Assembly: GCA_017745595.1 (NCBI GenBank)
Contig: WMBV01000006.1
Location: 1-64,000, forward strand
Direction of reading: 5' to 3'
Length of the DNA: 64,000 bases
Source: Bordetella petrii
GTDB lineage: Bacteria > Pseudomonadota > Gammaproteobacteria > Burkholderiales > Burkholderiaceae_B
The translations under genes were made by a program, and so were the position numbers. Within the stretch, counting starts at the first letter, position 1. Each line of letters opens with the position of its first letter. The notes under the pieces were generated by a model. It saw only the letters and a program-made list of their open reading frames with translations. It did no database searches and was not told the DNA's origin. Shown here one piece after another: positions 8,802 to 17,158 of this stretch.

Positions 8802-9053
8802 GCGGGTGTCCTGTTGGGGGCCGAACGGGAGGCCTTTTTGCCTTTTGGGGATAGAGCCTTTCCCCTTGCTCCCCCATTCCCTTGCCGTTTCGGCCCTTTG
8901 GCCTTTAACTGCTTCGGTATAGCGGGGCATGGGGTGCGGCTCCAGCGTCAATGGGGAACCCGCTGGAATGGATTGGACAGCGAGCCGGTGCCGGTCGCGG
9001 CTCTATGCTGCCTGGACGCCACTTCCGCCAGGCAGGTGCGTAAGGCGACAAAG

Positions 9054-9082
9054 TTGACAAACGCGACAAGGGAGACTAGAGT
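9054..9082 (+). promoter_or_regulatory. Sigma-70-type promoter of the RES toxin-antitoxin operon
   Basis: TTGACA and TAGAGT are separated by exactly 17 bases and lie 34-62 bases before the antitoxin start. The -35 is a perfect consensus. Repression by the encoded antitoxin would be expected for this class of system, but I see no clear operator dyad. Confidence 0.65.
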
Positions 9083-9115
9083 GAATCCTGTCTCAAACCT
9101 GCCTGGGAGATCACC

Positions 9116-9742
9116 ATGCCCAATGCCATTGAATTCATTGCCGACCATCTGCCGCGCGTCACGGTGGAGGATGTGCGCCGCTTCGCGGATACCGTCGAAA
9201 TCCGGGATGCCACGGCTTTCGCGGCCGAGTTGCAGGCGTTCGTCCACGAGCGTGTGGAGGCGGTGAAGCTGCCCGCCAGCCTGGAAGCGGAGACGGTGCA
9301 AGAGGCCCTGGCACGCAAAGCGGGCGCGCTGCGCGCCGAGACGCGCTGGGCGCCGAGTGAAACCGACGTCCAGCGTGGCCGCGCTGCGCTGCTGGAAACC
9401 TTCAACCAGCCGCACAACCTGGCGATCCCCGAGTACGCCAAGCTGGCGGACAAGTCGCGCCAGCAGATCTACAAGGACATCCTCGCGCGCCGGCTGCTGG
9501 CGCTGAATGTGGGGCCGCGCGGCCAGAAGCTGCCCGACTGGCAGCTCGACCCGGTGAAGCAGCAGTTGACCCAAACCGTGCTTCAGGAGGTCGAGGGCAT
9601 CGACCACTGGACGATCTACCGCGCGCTGTCCGAACCGCTCGAAGGCTTGGGCGGACGCTCGCCGGTGGATACGGTGACGCATGGCACGATCGATGACGTG
9701 GCCGAAGCGGTGTTCAACGTGCTGGGCGTCCAGGTGCATTGA
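9116..9742 (+). CDS. Antitoxin of a RES-Xre/ParS-type system
   Basis: At 208 residues it is longer than typical Xre antitoxins. The C-terminal 40 residues carry the MbcA/ParS/Xre (DUF2384) signature PLEGLGGRSPVDTVTHG, which in known pairs covers the toxin active site. The middle (PEYAKLADKSRQQIYKDILA, about 104-125) resembles a DNA-binding helix-turn-helix. It is followed after 12 bases by the RES-domain gene, the standard antitoxin-first order. It likely neutralises the toxin and represses the shared promoter. The long N-terminal part (residues 1-90) is not familiar. Confidence 0.65.
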   Translation: MPNAIEFIADHLPRVTVEDVRRFADTVEIRDATAFAAELQAFVHERVEAVKLPASLEAETVQEALARKAGALRAETRWAPSETDVQRGRAALLETFNQPHNLAIPEYAKLADKSRQQIYKDILARRLLALNVGPRGQKLPDWQLDPVKQQLTQTVLQEVEGIDHWTIYRALSEPLEGLGGRSPVDTVTHGTIDDVAEAVFNVLGVQVH

Positions 9743-9754
9743 GGCAAGACTGCC

Positions 9755-10387
9755 ATGAGCCGCGAACTGCCTTTGTTCCTGATCGATGCGGGTGAACTGC
9801 TCCAGCATGTGAGCCGCGTCGTCTATCGGGGCAGCCCGCTGTACTATGGCCGCAGCGGCACCAATCGCTACGACGACCCGGCGCGGACCTACGGCGTGCT
9901 CTACCTGGGCCGCGACCTGCCCACGGCGCTGATGGAGTCGGTGTTTCACAAGCACCAGTGGCTGGCGGATGAAAAGCGCTCGATCGCGCTGAAGGAAGTC
10001 GAGAGCCGGCTCTTGCGCGCCGTGGGCGTCCTGGACGACGTGCGGCTGGCCGATCTCACGGCCGAGGGTGTCATGGCGGGTTACTTCGGCCTGAACCTGG
10101 AACAGTTGGCCAGCCGCGACTACACGCACACGCAGCAGGTGTCCGCGCAGGTGCATGCGATGCTCGGAGACGACGGCCAGCCGCTGTTCGACGGGGTGCT
10201 CTATCCGTCGCGCAACAACTATCCCGCCAAGAGCATCGCCCTGTTCGAGCGTGCGGCAGCAAAGGTTGGCGTTGTCGATGACATCGACCTGGTGGACCAT
10301 GTGGACTGGCCGCGCTTCGTTGCCACGTATCGCGTCGGCGTGGAACCCGACCCCGGCCCGGTGGAACCGGATGACGAAGCGTCCTGA
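9755..10387 (+). CDS. RES-domain toxin (NAD-degrading type)
   Basis: RES toxins degrade NAD+ and stop growth when their antitoxin is lost. The three name-giving residues are visible in order: Arg in VVYRGS (near residue 25), Glu in ALMESVFHKH (near 66) and Ser in VLYPSRNN (near 150). The length of 210 residues is normal or slightly long because of an acidic tail. Next to traI, its likely task is to stabilise the ICE by killing or stalling cells that lose it, though a defence role is possible. Confidence 0.75.
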   Translation: MSRELPLFLIDAGELLQHVSRVVYRGSPLYYGRSGTNRYDDPARTYGVLYLGRDLPTALMESVFHKHQWLADEKRSIALKEVESRLLRAVGVLDDVRLADLTAEGVMAGYFGLNLEQLASRDYTHTQQVSAQVHAMLGDDGQPLFDGVLYPSRNNYPAKSIALFERAAAKVGVVDDIDLVDHVDWPRFVATYRVGVEPDPGPVEPDDEAS

Positions 10388-10467
10388 AGCAGCAAGAGAG
10401 CACATTGAAGCCCCAAACAGAATGAAATGGACCAAACTGGAATAGGCCTCTGTAGCAGGAGACGACC

Positions 10468-10833
10468 ATGAACACCACGACCCGCATCAGCACTGCAGAA
10501 CGCCTCGGCCGCACCTTTGGCCGCGGATGGCGCGCCTACGCGCGCGGCGAACGTCGGGCGTCGAACTGGTTGGTGTCCAAGGGGGTGCCGGCGGCCGTTG
10601 CCACCGCGCTCGTGTGGGTGGTCAAGCTGTCTGTGGTGGGATTGCTGCTCTACGTTGCTTTTTGGTTCGCACTCGTGTTGTTGGGCGTCGTGGCGGCGGC
10701 GTGGGCTGCTGCTGCCAATACCTCTGACGAGGACGAGTGGCCTTTCACCGATCTCACAGAACTGCGCAAGACACCGGGCTACGATCCCAATCTGTACAAC
10801 GATACGTCGCACGAGTTGTACACCGACGACTGA
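10468..10833 (+). CDS. DUF3742-family ICE membrane protein
   Basis: A 121-residue protein with one long hydrophobic segment at about 47-83 (LVWVVKLSVVGLLLYVAFWF onward), a basic N-terminus rich in Arg, and an acidic tail ending with a conserved-looking GYDPNLYNDTSHELY. DUF3742 proteins of this form occur next to traI and traG in PFGI-1 type elements. Their function is unknown. A GGAG site precedes the start. It converges on traG with an 11-base gap. Confidence 0.7.
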   Translation: MNTTTRISTAERLGRTFGRGWRAYARGERRASNWLVSKGVPAAVATALVWVVKLSVVGLLLYVAFWFALVLLGVVAAAWAAAANTSDEDEWPFTDLTELRKTPGYDPNLYNDTSHELYTDD

Positions 10834-10844
10834 CGGACTCCGGG

Positions 10845-12365
10845 CTACTTCAGCTTGCCTCCCGTGAGTGCCCCAGCCCCCTTGCCCCCGGCTTGGCCGG
10901 CGCTCTTGCTGCCGTCCGACAACCCCTGAATGGCATGTCCCGCCCGAATTCCAACCCAGGTCAGGCTTGCCAGCCAGAATCCTGGCAGCACCAGGAACAT
11001 CGTGCCCGCGACGAACATCAAGAGCATGTCGCCGAACGCATTGTTCAGCCCCACCAGCGGGTCGAAGTTCGTGTGTGGCCGGTTCCAGCCAAAGCCCCAG
11101 CCATAGAGCGCATCGAGGATAGTGCTGTCGATCCAGCGAGCGAGCTGGAACCAGAAATCCACGAAGAACAGCGCGAATTGCACGACGCTGACCGTGACGA
11201 CCGTCTTCAGGTCATAGGTGCCCACGACCAGCACGAGCGGGATGCAGATGACCAGCGCCATCTTGAGCAAGGCGAGGACCATGGGTAGAGACTGTCTCAC
11301 GACGTCCATGGCGGGAAACGCGGCAATCGCGCCGACGGCCATCCCAACGTCTCCCGTGGCCCGTGTCACGATGTTCGGCAAGGTCTTGTCGATCTGGCCT
11401 CCGTAGTCCGTATAGACGCTGCCCTGGTTCAACTTCTGCTGCCGCGGTGACGCGATGGCTCGGATCACCGAGTCGTCCACCTCGGCCCGGCTCAGGAACC
11501 CGGCCCAGCCCGCCAGGCGACTCAACAGGCTCGGGTCCACCTGACCCAGCAGGCGTGCCCGCAGGCCGTTACTTCCATCGCTCCACCACTGGCGGCAGGT
11601 CGGGTAGCCGCCACCGCTGGCCACCTGCGCAAGCCCTGCGTCGCGGGTGCTGTCATAGGGCCAGTCCTCGCGTGGGGTGCTGGAACGGTATGTGTCGTAG
11701 TAGCCGTTCGTGTCGGTGAAGAACCGCGATCCGATCCAGGTCACGTCGTGCATCTGCTGCTCATCGAGCTGAGGGCGCTGCATGAACAATTTGGCCCGTG
11801 CAGGCCCATAGCAATCCCGCGAGAAATCCGCTACTTCCTGAGCCAGCACCGGGTCATCGATGCGCGTAGCGTCGATCTCCATGCGCATCTGCCGCAGGTC
11901 CGTGCCGCACGGGATCGCTGCCACCGAAGCGCCCGTGACGGCGCGCGAGAGCGCGTGCATGAACGCCCACCACACCGGCACCTTCGCCGACTGGTTGTTG
12001 ATGGTGCTGAAGGACTGCGACCAGCCGGTATCCCCGGGCTGCGCCACGCTGACCTGGCACTGGGCCGAGCGCGAGCTGTCGTACTGGATGGTGTTCAGGT
12101 CCACGTCGATGAACGGAATGCCGGCGAACATCACCACCACGATGGCGACGAAGACCCGGTTCTCGATGCGGGCGGCGCTCAGCACGCCTTTGTTGCCCTC
12201 GTCGGCGCCTTCCGCACGGGCCTTCAACCACTCCTGCACGATGATGGCGACGAAAGGCAGCGCGAATACCCCGCTGGATACGAGGACCGCCCAGATGCCG
12301 TTGTTGACGATCCAGGACACGAGGGTTAGGTAGTACTCCAGGTAGTCGGTCGTGAAAAGCGTCAT
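10845..12365 (-). CDS. traG: Conjugal transfer protein TraG (N-terminal TraG_N domain)
   Basis: Inner-membrane protein of the F/SXT-like mating-pair apparatus, involved in pilus assembly and mating stabilisation. It shows the TraG_N pattern: an N-terminal pair of membrane segments (about 12-45 and 70-88), a long periplasmic loop, then hydrophobic segments at about 340-400 and 450-490. At 506 residues it lacks the long C-terminal periplasmic domain of F TraG, as is usual in this ICE family. It closes the minus-strand run begun by RAQPRD, with the three preceding genes only a few bases apart. Confidence 0.8.
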   Translation of the reverse strand: MTLFTTDYLEYYLTLVSWIVNNGIWAVLVSSGVFALPFVAIIVQEWLKARAEGADEGNKGVLSAARIENRVFVAIVVVMFAGIPFIDVDLNTIQYDSSRSAQCQVSVAQPGDTGWSQSFSTINNQSAKVPVWWAFMHALSRAVTGASVAAIPCGTDLRQMRMEIDATRIDDPVLAQEVADFSRDCYGPARAKLFMQRPQLDEQQMHDVTWIGSRFFTDTNGYYDTYRSSTPREDWPYDSTRDAGLAQVASGGGYPTCRQWWSDGSNGLRARLLGQVDPSLLSRLAGWAGFLSRAEVDDSVIRAIASPRQQKLNQGSVYTDYGGQIDKTLPNIVTRATGDVGMAVGAIAAFPAMDVVRQSLPMVLALLKMALVICIPLVLVVGTYDLKTVVTVSVVQFALFFVDFWFQLARWIDSTILDALYGWGFGWNRPHTNFDPLVGLNNAFGDMLLMFVAGTMFLVLPGFWLASLTWVGIRAGHAIQGLSDGSKSAGQAGGKGAGALTGGKLK

Positions 12366-12378
12366 GGCCTCGATCCCC

Positions 12379-12738
12379 TCAAGCGGCCTGCATCAACAGG
12401 CTGGCTTCCAGCGCCACGATGGCAACAATGCCGGCGACCTCAGCGCGAATCAGCCGGCGTCGGGCCAGCGTGCTGTCCTCGCGCGCCAGCAGCCGCCGCC
12501 GCATCCAGACCCAGCCGCAGGCCGTCGCCCCGTACAGGAACAACCGCCACACGAAGAAGTAGCCCGATGCGGCCGCGAGCCACCGCTCCCAGCCGGCCAC
12601 GCTGCCAACGAGATAGATGCCGGCGATGTTGGCGCCCACCGCAGCGGCGACGATCACGGCCGCCCACAGCAGTGCTTTCGCCGCACGCCGGCTGATGAGC
12701 CAGCGCAAGGGGCGCCAGGCCATGCGCTCCGCGCTCAT
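12379..12738 (-). CDS. Small ICE membrane protein between traG and TIGR03755
   Basis: A 119-residue protein with three or four hydrophobic segments (LLWAAVIVAAAVGANIAGIY, then ASGYFFVWRLFLYGATACGW and a C-terminal AGIVAIVALEASLLM). A protein of similar size sits at this place in related elements. No function is known to me. Its start overlaps the stop of the upstream TIGR03755 gene, so the two are translationally coupled. Confidence 0.6.
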   Translation of the reverse strand: MSAERMAWRPLRWLISRRAAKALLWAAVIVAAAVGANIAGIYLVGSVAGWERWLAAASGYFFVWRLFLYGATACGWVWMRRRLLAREDSTLARRRLIRAEVAGIVAIVALEASLLMQAA

Positions 12739-14129
12739 GGCCGGCCTCCCGGATTGCCCTTCTGCAACTGGTCGAGGCGGTCGGGCACCGGATCGCCCTC
12801 ATAGATGCCGCGCGAGCCTGCCGCGCGCGTGCCATGGCGCTGGATGATGGCCATCGGCGAGTTGTTCGCCAGCTCGCGCCGCAGTTCAAGTTCGGTCTTG
12901 AGGTTGCGGATCTCCCGGTCGAGCGTGTCGCTCTCGTGGTTCACGGCCTCGACTGCCAACTCGTTGGCTGCCACGTTGGGCTCTTTCTTGCCGGTGAGCA
13001 GCGTGCGCTGGAGCAGCAGTGCCTTCTCCAGCACCGACGAAAGCGCCACCTCGGACGCGAGGCGCCGCGCCAGCAGGTCCTGGTCCGGCTCGTCGCGCAG
13101 CGCCTCGATGACGCCGCGCGTGATCGGCAGCGACGTGCTGCCGGCCTCGCGCAAGTTCTCGAAGGTGGTGTTGCGCACGCCGGAAACCAGTTCCTGCAAG
13201 ACTTCCAGCTTGGCTTCGTACTCCTCCTGGATCAGCGGCGTCAGCCCGACGCCGGGCACCGTCTCGGTCTTGGTGCAGGAATCGCACGTGCGCTGCACCT
13301 GTTCCCCGAGGACCCGGGTGGCCCATTCGGTCGCCTGCTGCGGCGACGTCCAGGTCTGGCAGGACAGGCTCGCGCAACTGGTGGACGCGATGGAGGATGT
13401 GTCCGTCACGCCGCGCCCGTTGACCAGGTTGTAGCCCGCGCGGGTGACGTCGCCGACCACGCGGATGGCGGACTGGCCTGCGCCACCGGCATTGCTGCCG
13501 CCCACCCAGGGAACGCCGTCGTTGCCGCGGCGCGTCTCGGCCTGCTCGACGGCCGACACGGCATCGTTGCTGCCAACCGCGTCACGCAAGGCCATGCCTT
13601 CGGCCATCTGGCTCCAGCCAAGCTGGCCACCCGCAGTCTCGGCCATCTTCTCCGCCATGGCGCGGCACGTCAGCTTGGAGCGGTCGAAGTCCAGCCGCGC
13701 CTGCAGCACGCCGTTGGTCAGCAGGTTGTACAGGCCCGGATCGGCGCGCTGAATGATCAGCGCCGGCAGCGATGCAACCGCGCTGGTCGCGCTCTGGATC
13801 ACGTTGCTCATGATCTGCTGAAAGCCGTTCGTGATGCCGTTGAGCTGATTGCGCAGCGTGGTCTGGATGCTCATGTCGCCGCAGATCAGGTTGCTGTTCC
13901 ACCCCACGCCGACCCCGATGGAGCGCATGCCGGCCGCGCGGCCCATGGACACCGCACTGCCACCGCCGATCGAGTACATGACGTCATCGCCGAGGAAGGG
14001 GCCGCTGTTCTGGTATCCGACCTGCGCCCACGCCAGGCCGCAGACCAGAGCGAGCGGGCCGGCCAGCGCCTTCGGGCGCAGCAGGCGGCACGCCTTGGCG
14101 GAAAGGTTCATCGATTCAGGACGCTTCAT
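12735..14129 (-). CDS. TIGR03755 (PFL_4711) conjugative element protein, TraH-like
   Basis: Secreted or outer-membrane-associated component of the type IV secretion apparatus. A signal peptide covers about residues 18-36 (ALAGPLALVCGLAWA). The mature start VGYQNSGPFLGDDVMYSIGG is characteristic of the family, and a CDSC pair (near residue 286) suggests disulphide formation in the periplasm. The DsbA-like protein encoded nearby could supply that bond. It is 464 residues, typical in length. It lies between the TraU-like TIGR03756 gene and traG, the normal order. Confidence 0.75.
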   Translation of the reverse strand: MKRPESMNLSAKACRLLRPKALAGPLALVCGLAWAQVGYQNSGPFLGDDVMYSIGGGSAVSMGRAAGMRSIGVGVGWNSNLICGDMSIQTTLRNQLNGITNGFQQIMSNVIQSATSAVASLPALIIQRADPGLYNLLTNGVLQARLDFDRSKLTCRAMAEKMAETAGGQLGWSQMAEGMALRDAVGSNDAVSAVEQAETRRGNDGVPWVGGSNAGGAGQSAIRVVGDVTRAGYNLVNGRGVTDTSSIASTSCASLSCQTWTSPQQATEWATRVLGEQVQRTCDSCTKTETVPGVGLTPLIQEEYEAKLEVLQELVSGVRNTTFENLREAGSTSLPITRGVIEALRDEPDQDLLARRLASEVALSSVLEKALLLQRTLLTGKKEPNVAANELAVEAVNHESDTLDREIRNLKTELELRRELANNSPMAIIQRHGTRAAGSRGIYEGDPVPDRLDQLQKGNPGGRP

Positions 14130-14138
14130 CGTGGCACC

Positions 14139-15089
14139 TCAGAGGAAATCGACGCTGCCCAGGAACACCTGCCCGCGGCGTTCGCAGCACGCATAGGGAC
14201 GCCACAGCGCCCAGGCGTAGTCGCCTTGTTGGGCCTGGGTCAGCGTGCCGCTGTGCGGGAACACCACGCAGGTGTTGGACAGGCGCGGCGTCAGCTCCTG
14301 CCACTTGCCCGTAGAGGCATCACCCTCCATCAGCGCGCCGGCCGGCCAGTAGCCGTCGCGGGCGTTGGCAAGCAGCGGCTGGTACACGTGGATCTGCCCG
14401 CGGCGCGTGACGACATCACCGGCGCGCTGGGCCACGACGGCCCCGGATTTGTAGTCATCGGTCTGATGCAGGAAGCCGCCGCGCGGATAGACATTGCCCC
14501 AGAGGTTCATCGTGGTGCGCGCACCGACCTCGCGCATGCCCGGAATCAACGCCTCCGGGTAGGCCATTTCAGGCACGTTGTAGCGCCAAGCCAGCGTGTC
14601 CAGGGTGCTGAGTAGATACGGCATGAAGGCCGTGCCCGCGCCTTGGCAGAAATAGCCCGACGACGATGCGAACTGGTTGAATACCTCGCCGCCAGGATGG
14701 CCGATGACATCGCTGTTCTTGAATTTGGCGAGGTTGTTTTCGTGGTCTTCGTTCGTGGTCCCATCCCCACCTGCCTGTGCGGATGGGTTGGGCGTGCTCA
14801 TCGCCTGCACCTCGACCCAGGGGTTCTCTCCGGTGTTGCTGTAGCTGGAGACGACCGCATCGGGCACGTAGTGCCGGACCTTGGTGGATGTGCGCACCGT
14901 GCAGCCCGTCCAGGTGCAGTAGAGCCAGTAGCAGATGCCCACCACCCGGTACTCCAGGCAGTCCGGCGACATGACGGAGGACACGATGGTGGCGGTGTTC
15001 AAGGCGTAGCTGCCCGTGGCGCTGATCAGCAGCAGCGAGGCCACGGCGACGCGCAGGCGGCGCAGCAGGTCGAATGGGCGATGGGTCAC
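14139..15089 (-). CDS. TIGR03756 (PFL_4710) conjugative element protein, TraU-like
   Basis: Periplasmic protein needed for DNA transfer, related to F TraU. The GTG start at 15089 overlaps the stop of the preceding gene (GTGA) and gives a signal peptide (VAVASLLLISATGSYALNTA). Cysteines are frequent (CYWLYCTWTGC, CCERRGQ), and the C-terminus YAWALWRPYACCERRGQ matches the TraU-like ending. An extended upstream frame exists but overlaps the neighbour heavily and is unlikely. It is 316 residues long. Confidence 0.75.
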   Translation of the reverse strand: MTHRPFDLLRRLRVAVASLLLISATGSYALNTATIVSSVMSPDCLEYRVVGICYWLYCTWTGCTVRTSTKVRHYVPDAVVSSYSNTGENPWVEVQAMSTPNPSAQAGGDGTTNEDHENNLAKFKNSDVIGHPGGEVFNQFASSSGYFCQGAGTAFMPYLLSTLDTLAWRYNVPEMAYPEALIPGMREVGARTTMNLWGNVYPRGGFLHQTDDYKSGAVVAQRAGDVVTRRGQIHVYQPLLANARDGYWPAGALMEGDASTGKWQELTPRLSNTCVVFPHSGTLTQAQQGDYAWALWRPYACCERRGQVFLGSVDFL

Positions 15090-15532
15090 GGCTGCGTCCT
15101 CCGGTGTTGCTCGATGCGCGCGACGGCCCGGGCCACGTCCGGCTCGCCATAGACCACAAAGCGTTGATCCACCACGACGGCCGGGATGGTCGTGACATCC
15201 AAACTCCATGCGTCGGTGACGCCCTGGTAGGCGGTGCCGATGCGGCGCTGAAGATCGGTGCCGCCTTGCTTCAGGCGTTGCCGGACGATGGCTGCTGCCC
15301 GCTCAGGGTCGGCTGGAAGATTCGCGGAAAGCTCGGCCTCGATCCGGGGCGTTTCGCCCAACTCGATCAGTCGCTCGCCGCCCATGGTCTTGACCGGGTG
15401 GCGGCTGTCGGTGACGACCACCACGTCGGCGGCGAAGGTGGCCGGGCTGAACACCGCCAGAGACGTCGGCAGCGCCACGGCCATGCCAAGGGTTCGCCAG
15501 CCTGGTGCGAACCGGGTAAAAGCTGCTGGCAT
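15086..15532 (-). CDS. TIGR03757 (PFL_4709) periplasmic thioredoxin-fold protein
   Basis: A 148-residue exported protein. A hydrophobic signal lies at about 15-34 (ending ATFAAD) and the mature part is thioredoxin-like without a CxxC pair: VVVVTDSRHPV, LKQGGTDLQRRIGTAYQGV and the cis-Pro-like TTIPAVVVDQRFVVYG. Homologues resemble F TrbC/TraW fragments. It likely acts in pilus or envelope assembly. It is coupled by a 4-base overlap to the TraU-like gene. Confidence 0.7.
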   Translation of the reverse strand: MPAAFTRFAPGWRTLGMAVALPTSLAVFSPATFAADVVVVTDSRHPVKTMGGERLIELGETPRIEAELSANLPADPERAAAIVRQRLKQGGTDLQRRIGTAYQGVTDAWSLDVTTIPAVVVDQRFVVYGEPDVARAVARIEQHRRTQP

Positions 15533-15641
15533 GTCATGTGCCCCGGAAGTTGATCAGGGCCATAGTCAAACGCCGAACCCCAGGCGGCCCCAACAAACAA
15601 TGCGCATCGCGGCCACCCCGCATACCTGCTTGCGTCGCCGC

Positions 15642-15671
15642 AAAGAAAAAAGCGGAGGCCGAAGCCTCCGC
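15642..15671 (-). terminator. Rho-independent terminator after radC
   Basis: On the minus strand an 8-bp stem GCGGAGGC with a TTCG-type loop is followed by TTTTTTC. It lies 25-55 bases past the radC-like stop, so radC is set off from the transfer genes that follow. Confidence 0.8.
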
Positions 15672-15696
15672 GCTGATCAACGAAGCAGTGCAACCC

Positions 15697-16191
15697 TTAC
15701 AGCAGGCCGGACTCCGCAAAGGAGAACGGGGCACCCTGGCCGACGATGATGTGGTCCAGTACCCGCACATCGATGAGCGCCAGCGCGGCCTGCAGTTGCT
15801 GGGTCAGCATGCGATCCGCGCTCGACGGCTCGGAAATGCCCGAGGGGTGCTGGTGCGCGAAGACCACCGCGGCGGCCTTCAACTCCAGCACACGCTGCAC
15901 GACGACACGCGGATAGACCGAAGTCGAGTTGATCGTGCCCCTGAACAACGGCTCGTAGGCCAGCACCTGGTGCATGCTGTCCAGGAACACAGCGGCGAAT
16001 ATCTCATTGGGCTCGGCGACCAGCTTCACGCGCAGGTAGTCGCGCACGGCCGTGGGGTCGAGGAGTTTCGCACCCGCTTTGAAAACCCGCTTCTCCAGCA
16101 GTGCAATGGCTTGCTGGATGATCCAGTCCTCGTGTTGGGCAGCGATGGCGGAAAGCGACTCCAGGCAGGAGTCATTGACGACGAAAGACAT
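15697..16191 (-). CDS. RadC-like JAB/MPN-domain protein
   Basis: A 164-residue RadC family protein. The metal-binding JAMM pattern is clear: Glu in EPNEIFAAVFLD, HQHPSG near residues 112-117, and SSADRML with the Asp. RadC proteins of mobile elements lack the N-terminal helix-hairpin-helix of chromosomal RadC, as here. The biochemical role is unsettled; a DNA-repair or anti-restriction link has been proposed. The start at 16191 has GGAGG 8 bases upstream. A structured leader and its own terminator isolate it from the transfer operon. Confidence 0.8.
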   Translation of the reverse strand: MSFVVNDSCLESLSAIAAQHEDWIIQQAIALLEKRVFKAGAKLLDPTAVRDYLRVKLVAEPNEIFAAVFLDSMHQVLAYEPLFRGTINSTSVYPRVVVQRVLELKAAAVVFAHQHPSGISEPSSADRMLTQQLQAALALIDVRVLDHIIVGQGAPFSFAESGLL

Positions 16192-16271
16192 GGCGAACCT
16201 CCAGACGGTGAGATCGGAGGGCGCGCGCCCTGGGAGGGCAAGCCCTCCTGGGGAACGAACAAGGTGCATCC

Positions 16272-16400
16272 ATCACCGCGGCAGCGGTGATCGTTCGCGG
16301 CCAGGATGCGAGGCGAACGGGTTTCGGTCAGCGCAGTGGACTGCGCCGTAGCCTTGAAGACCGGGGCTACCTGGGCATGTCGCCGACGACGTCGGCAGGC
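16272..16400 (-). ncRNA. Structured leader A, radC-motif-like RNA upstream of radC
   Basis: On the minus strand this leader holds five hairpins, given here in plus-strand order: ATCACCGC/GCGGTGAT, GTTCGC/GCGAAC with GGATGCG in the loop, GCGCAGT/ACTGCGC, GTAGCC/GGCTAC, linker CTGGGCATG, and GCCGAC/GTCGGC. Three more copies (at 49.5, 51.1 and 53.4 kb) keep the architecture with different stem bases, so pairing is conserved by covariation. This matches my memory of the radC RNA motif, a presumed cis-regulator in such elements. It overlaps the 3' end of the DsbA-like gene. Confidence 0.65.
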
Positions 16401-17134
16401 ATTTCCGATGTAGTAGGTGTGGCGGCGGGATCGCCGGCCGCGAGCATGTCCATGGCCGACAGCAAGGCATCGCCCTCGATCGGACCCTGCAGTAGGATCG
16501 CCTTGCCGGTTTCGCGATCGTGCAGCCGCAGCGACGGCGTGGCGGTCACGCCGCTGCTCGTGGCTTCCGCCGTCTGGGTGCGGATCGGCGCCTCGGGCCG
16601 TTCGCTCGCCAGACACTGCTCGATGGCTGGCGTAAGGTCGGGGTACCGCAGGTCCTCGGGCAAGCCCTGGCCGTCGCTGCGCGTGTGGGCATAGACCCAC
16701 TCGACAGCCTGCCAGAAGGCGGCATGGCCGCCAGATTCGCCGGCGCACTCCGCCAGGCTCGCTTCGGCAGACGCGGCCGGCTCATGCGCGGCCAACGGGA
16801 GGTGGTGCCATTGCAAGGCCACGTCCGCGTTGCCGGCCACCCAACGCTTGAGCACTGGGAAATAGGATCGGCAGAACGGGCATTCGAGGTCCGCGTAGAG
16901 CGTCAGCGTGAAACGCCCTTCCGGATTTCCCATCTGCCACGGAGGCCCGGCCACCTGCGTCACGCTGACCGGCGTTGAAGTCTGGGGAGTGGACTTGCCA
17001 GAATAGCGGGACACGAGCCAGATCAGCAGCAGCGCTACCAGCACGGCGGCCAACACCCAGGGCCAGCTGAGCCTCCAGCGCCGACGGCGGAACGCCTGTA
17101 CCTGCATCGGAATGGATGGGCGTTTCTGTTCCAT
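16367..17134 (-). CDS. DsbA-like membrane-anchored thioredoxin-fold protein
   Basis: A 255-residue protein with an N-terminal membrane anchor (WPWVLAAVLVALLLIWLVSR, about 24-43) and a DsbA-type thioredoxin domain. The redox motif CPFC sits in YADLECPFCRSYF (near residue 90) and the cis-Pro loop is GVTATPSLRL (near 207). It probably makes or isomerises disulphides in the Cys-rich transfer proteins encoded beside it. GGAGA precedes the start. It follows the VirB4 gene by about 25 bases. Confidence 0.75.
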   Translation of the reverse strand: MEQKRPSIPMQVQAFRRRRWRLSWPWVLAAVLVALLLIWLVSRYSGKSTPQTSTPVSVTQVAGPPWQMGNPEGRFTLTLYADLECPFCRSYFPVLKRWVAGNADVALQWHHLPLAAHEPAASAEASLAECAGESGGHAAFWQAVEWVYAHTRSDGQGLPEDLRYPDLTPAIEQCLASERPEAPIRTQTAEATSSGVTATPSLRLHDRETGKAILLQGPIEGDALLSAMDMLAAGDPAATPTTSEMPADVVGDMPR

Positions 17135-17158
17135 GGCGTTCTCCGGTGTACGGCAGAT

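Noticed and set aside
8948-10435. Minus-strand frame opposite the RES toxin-antitoxin genes
   Set aside because: Low-complexity His/Arg/Gln product. The plus-strand pair has a promoter, ribosome sites and family motifs.
12834-14615. Plus-strand frame of about 590 codons opposite TIGR03755 and TIGR03756
   Set aside because: Codon-bias shadow. Its composition is dominated by His, Arg, Gln and Ala, and it runs across the junction of two real genes.
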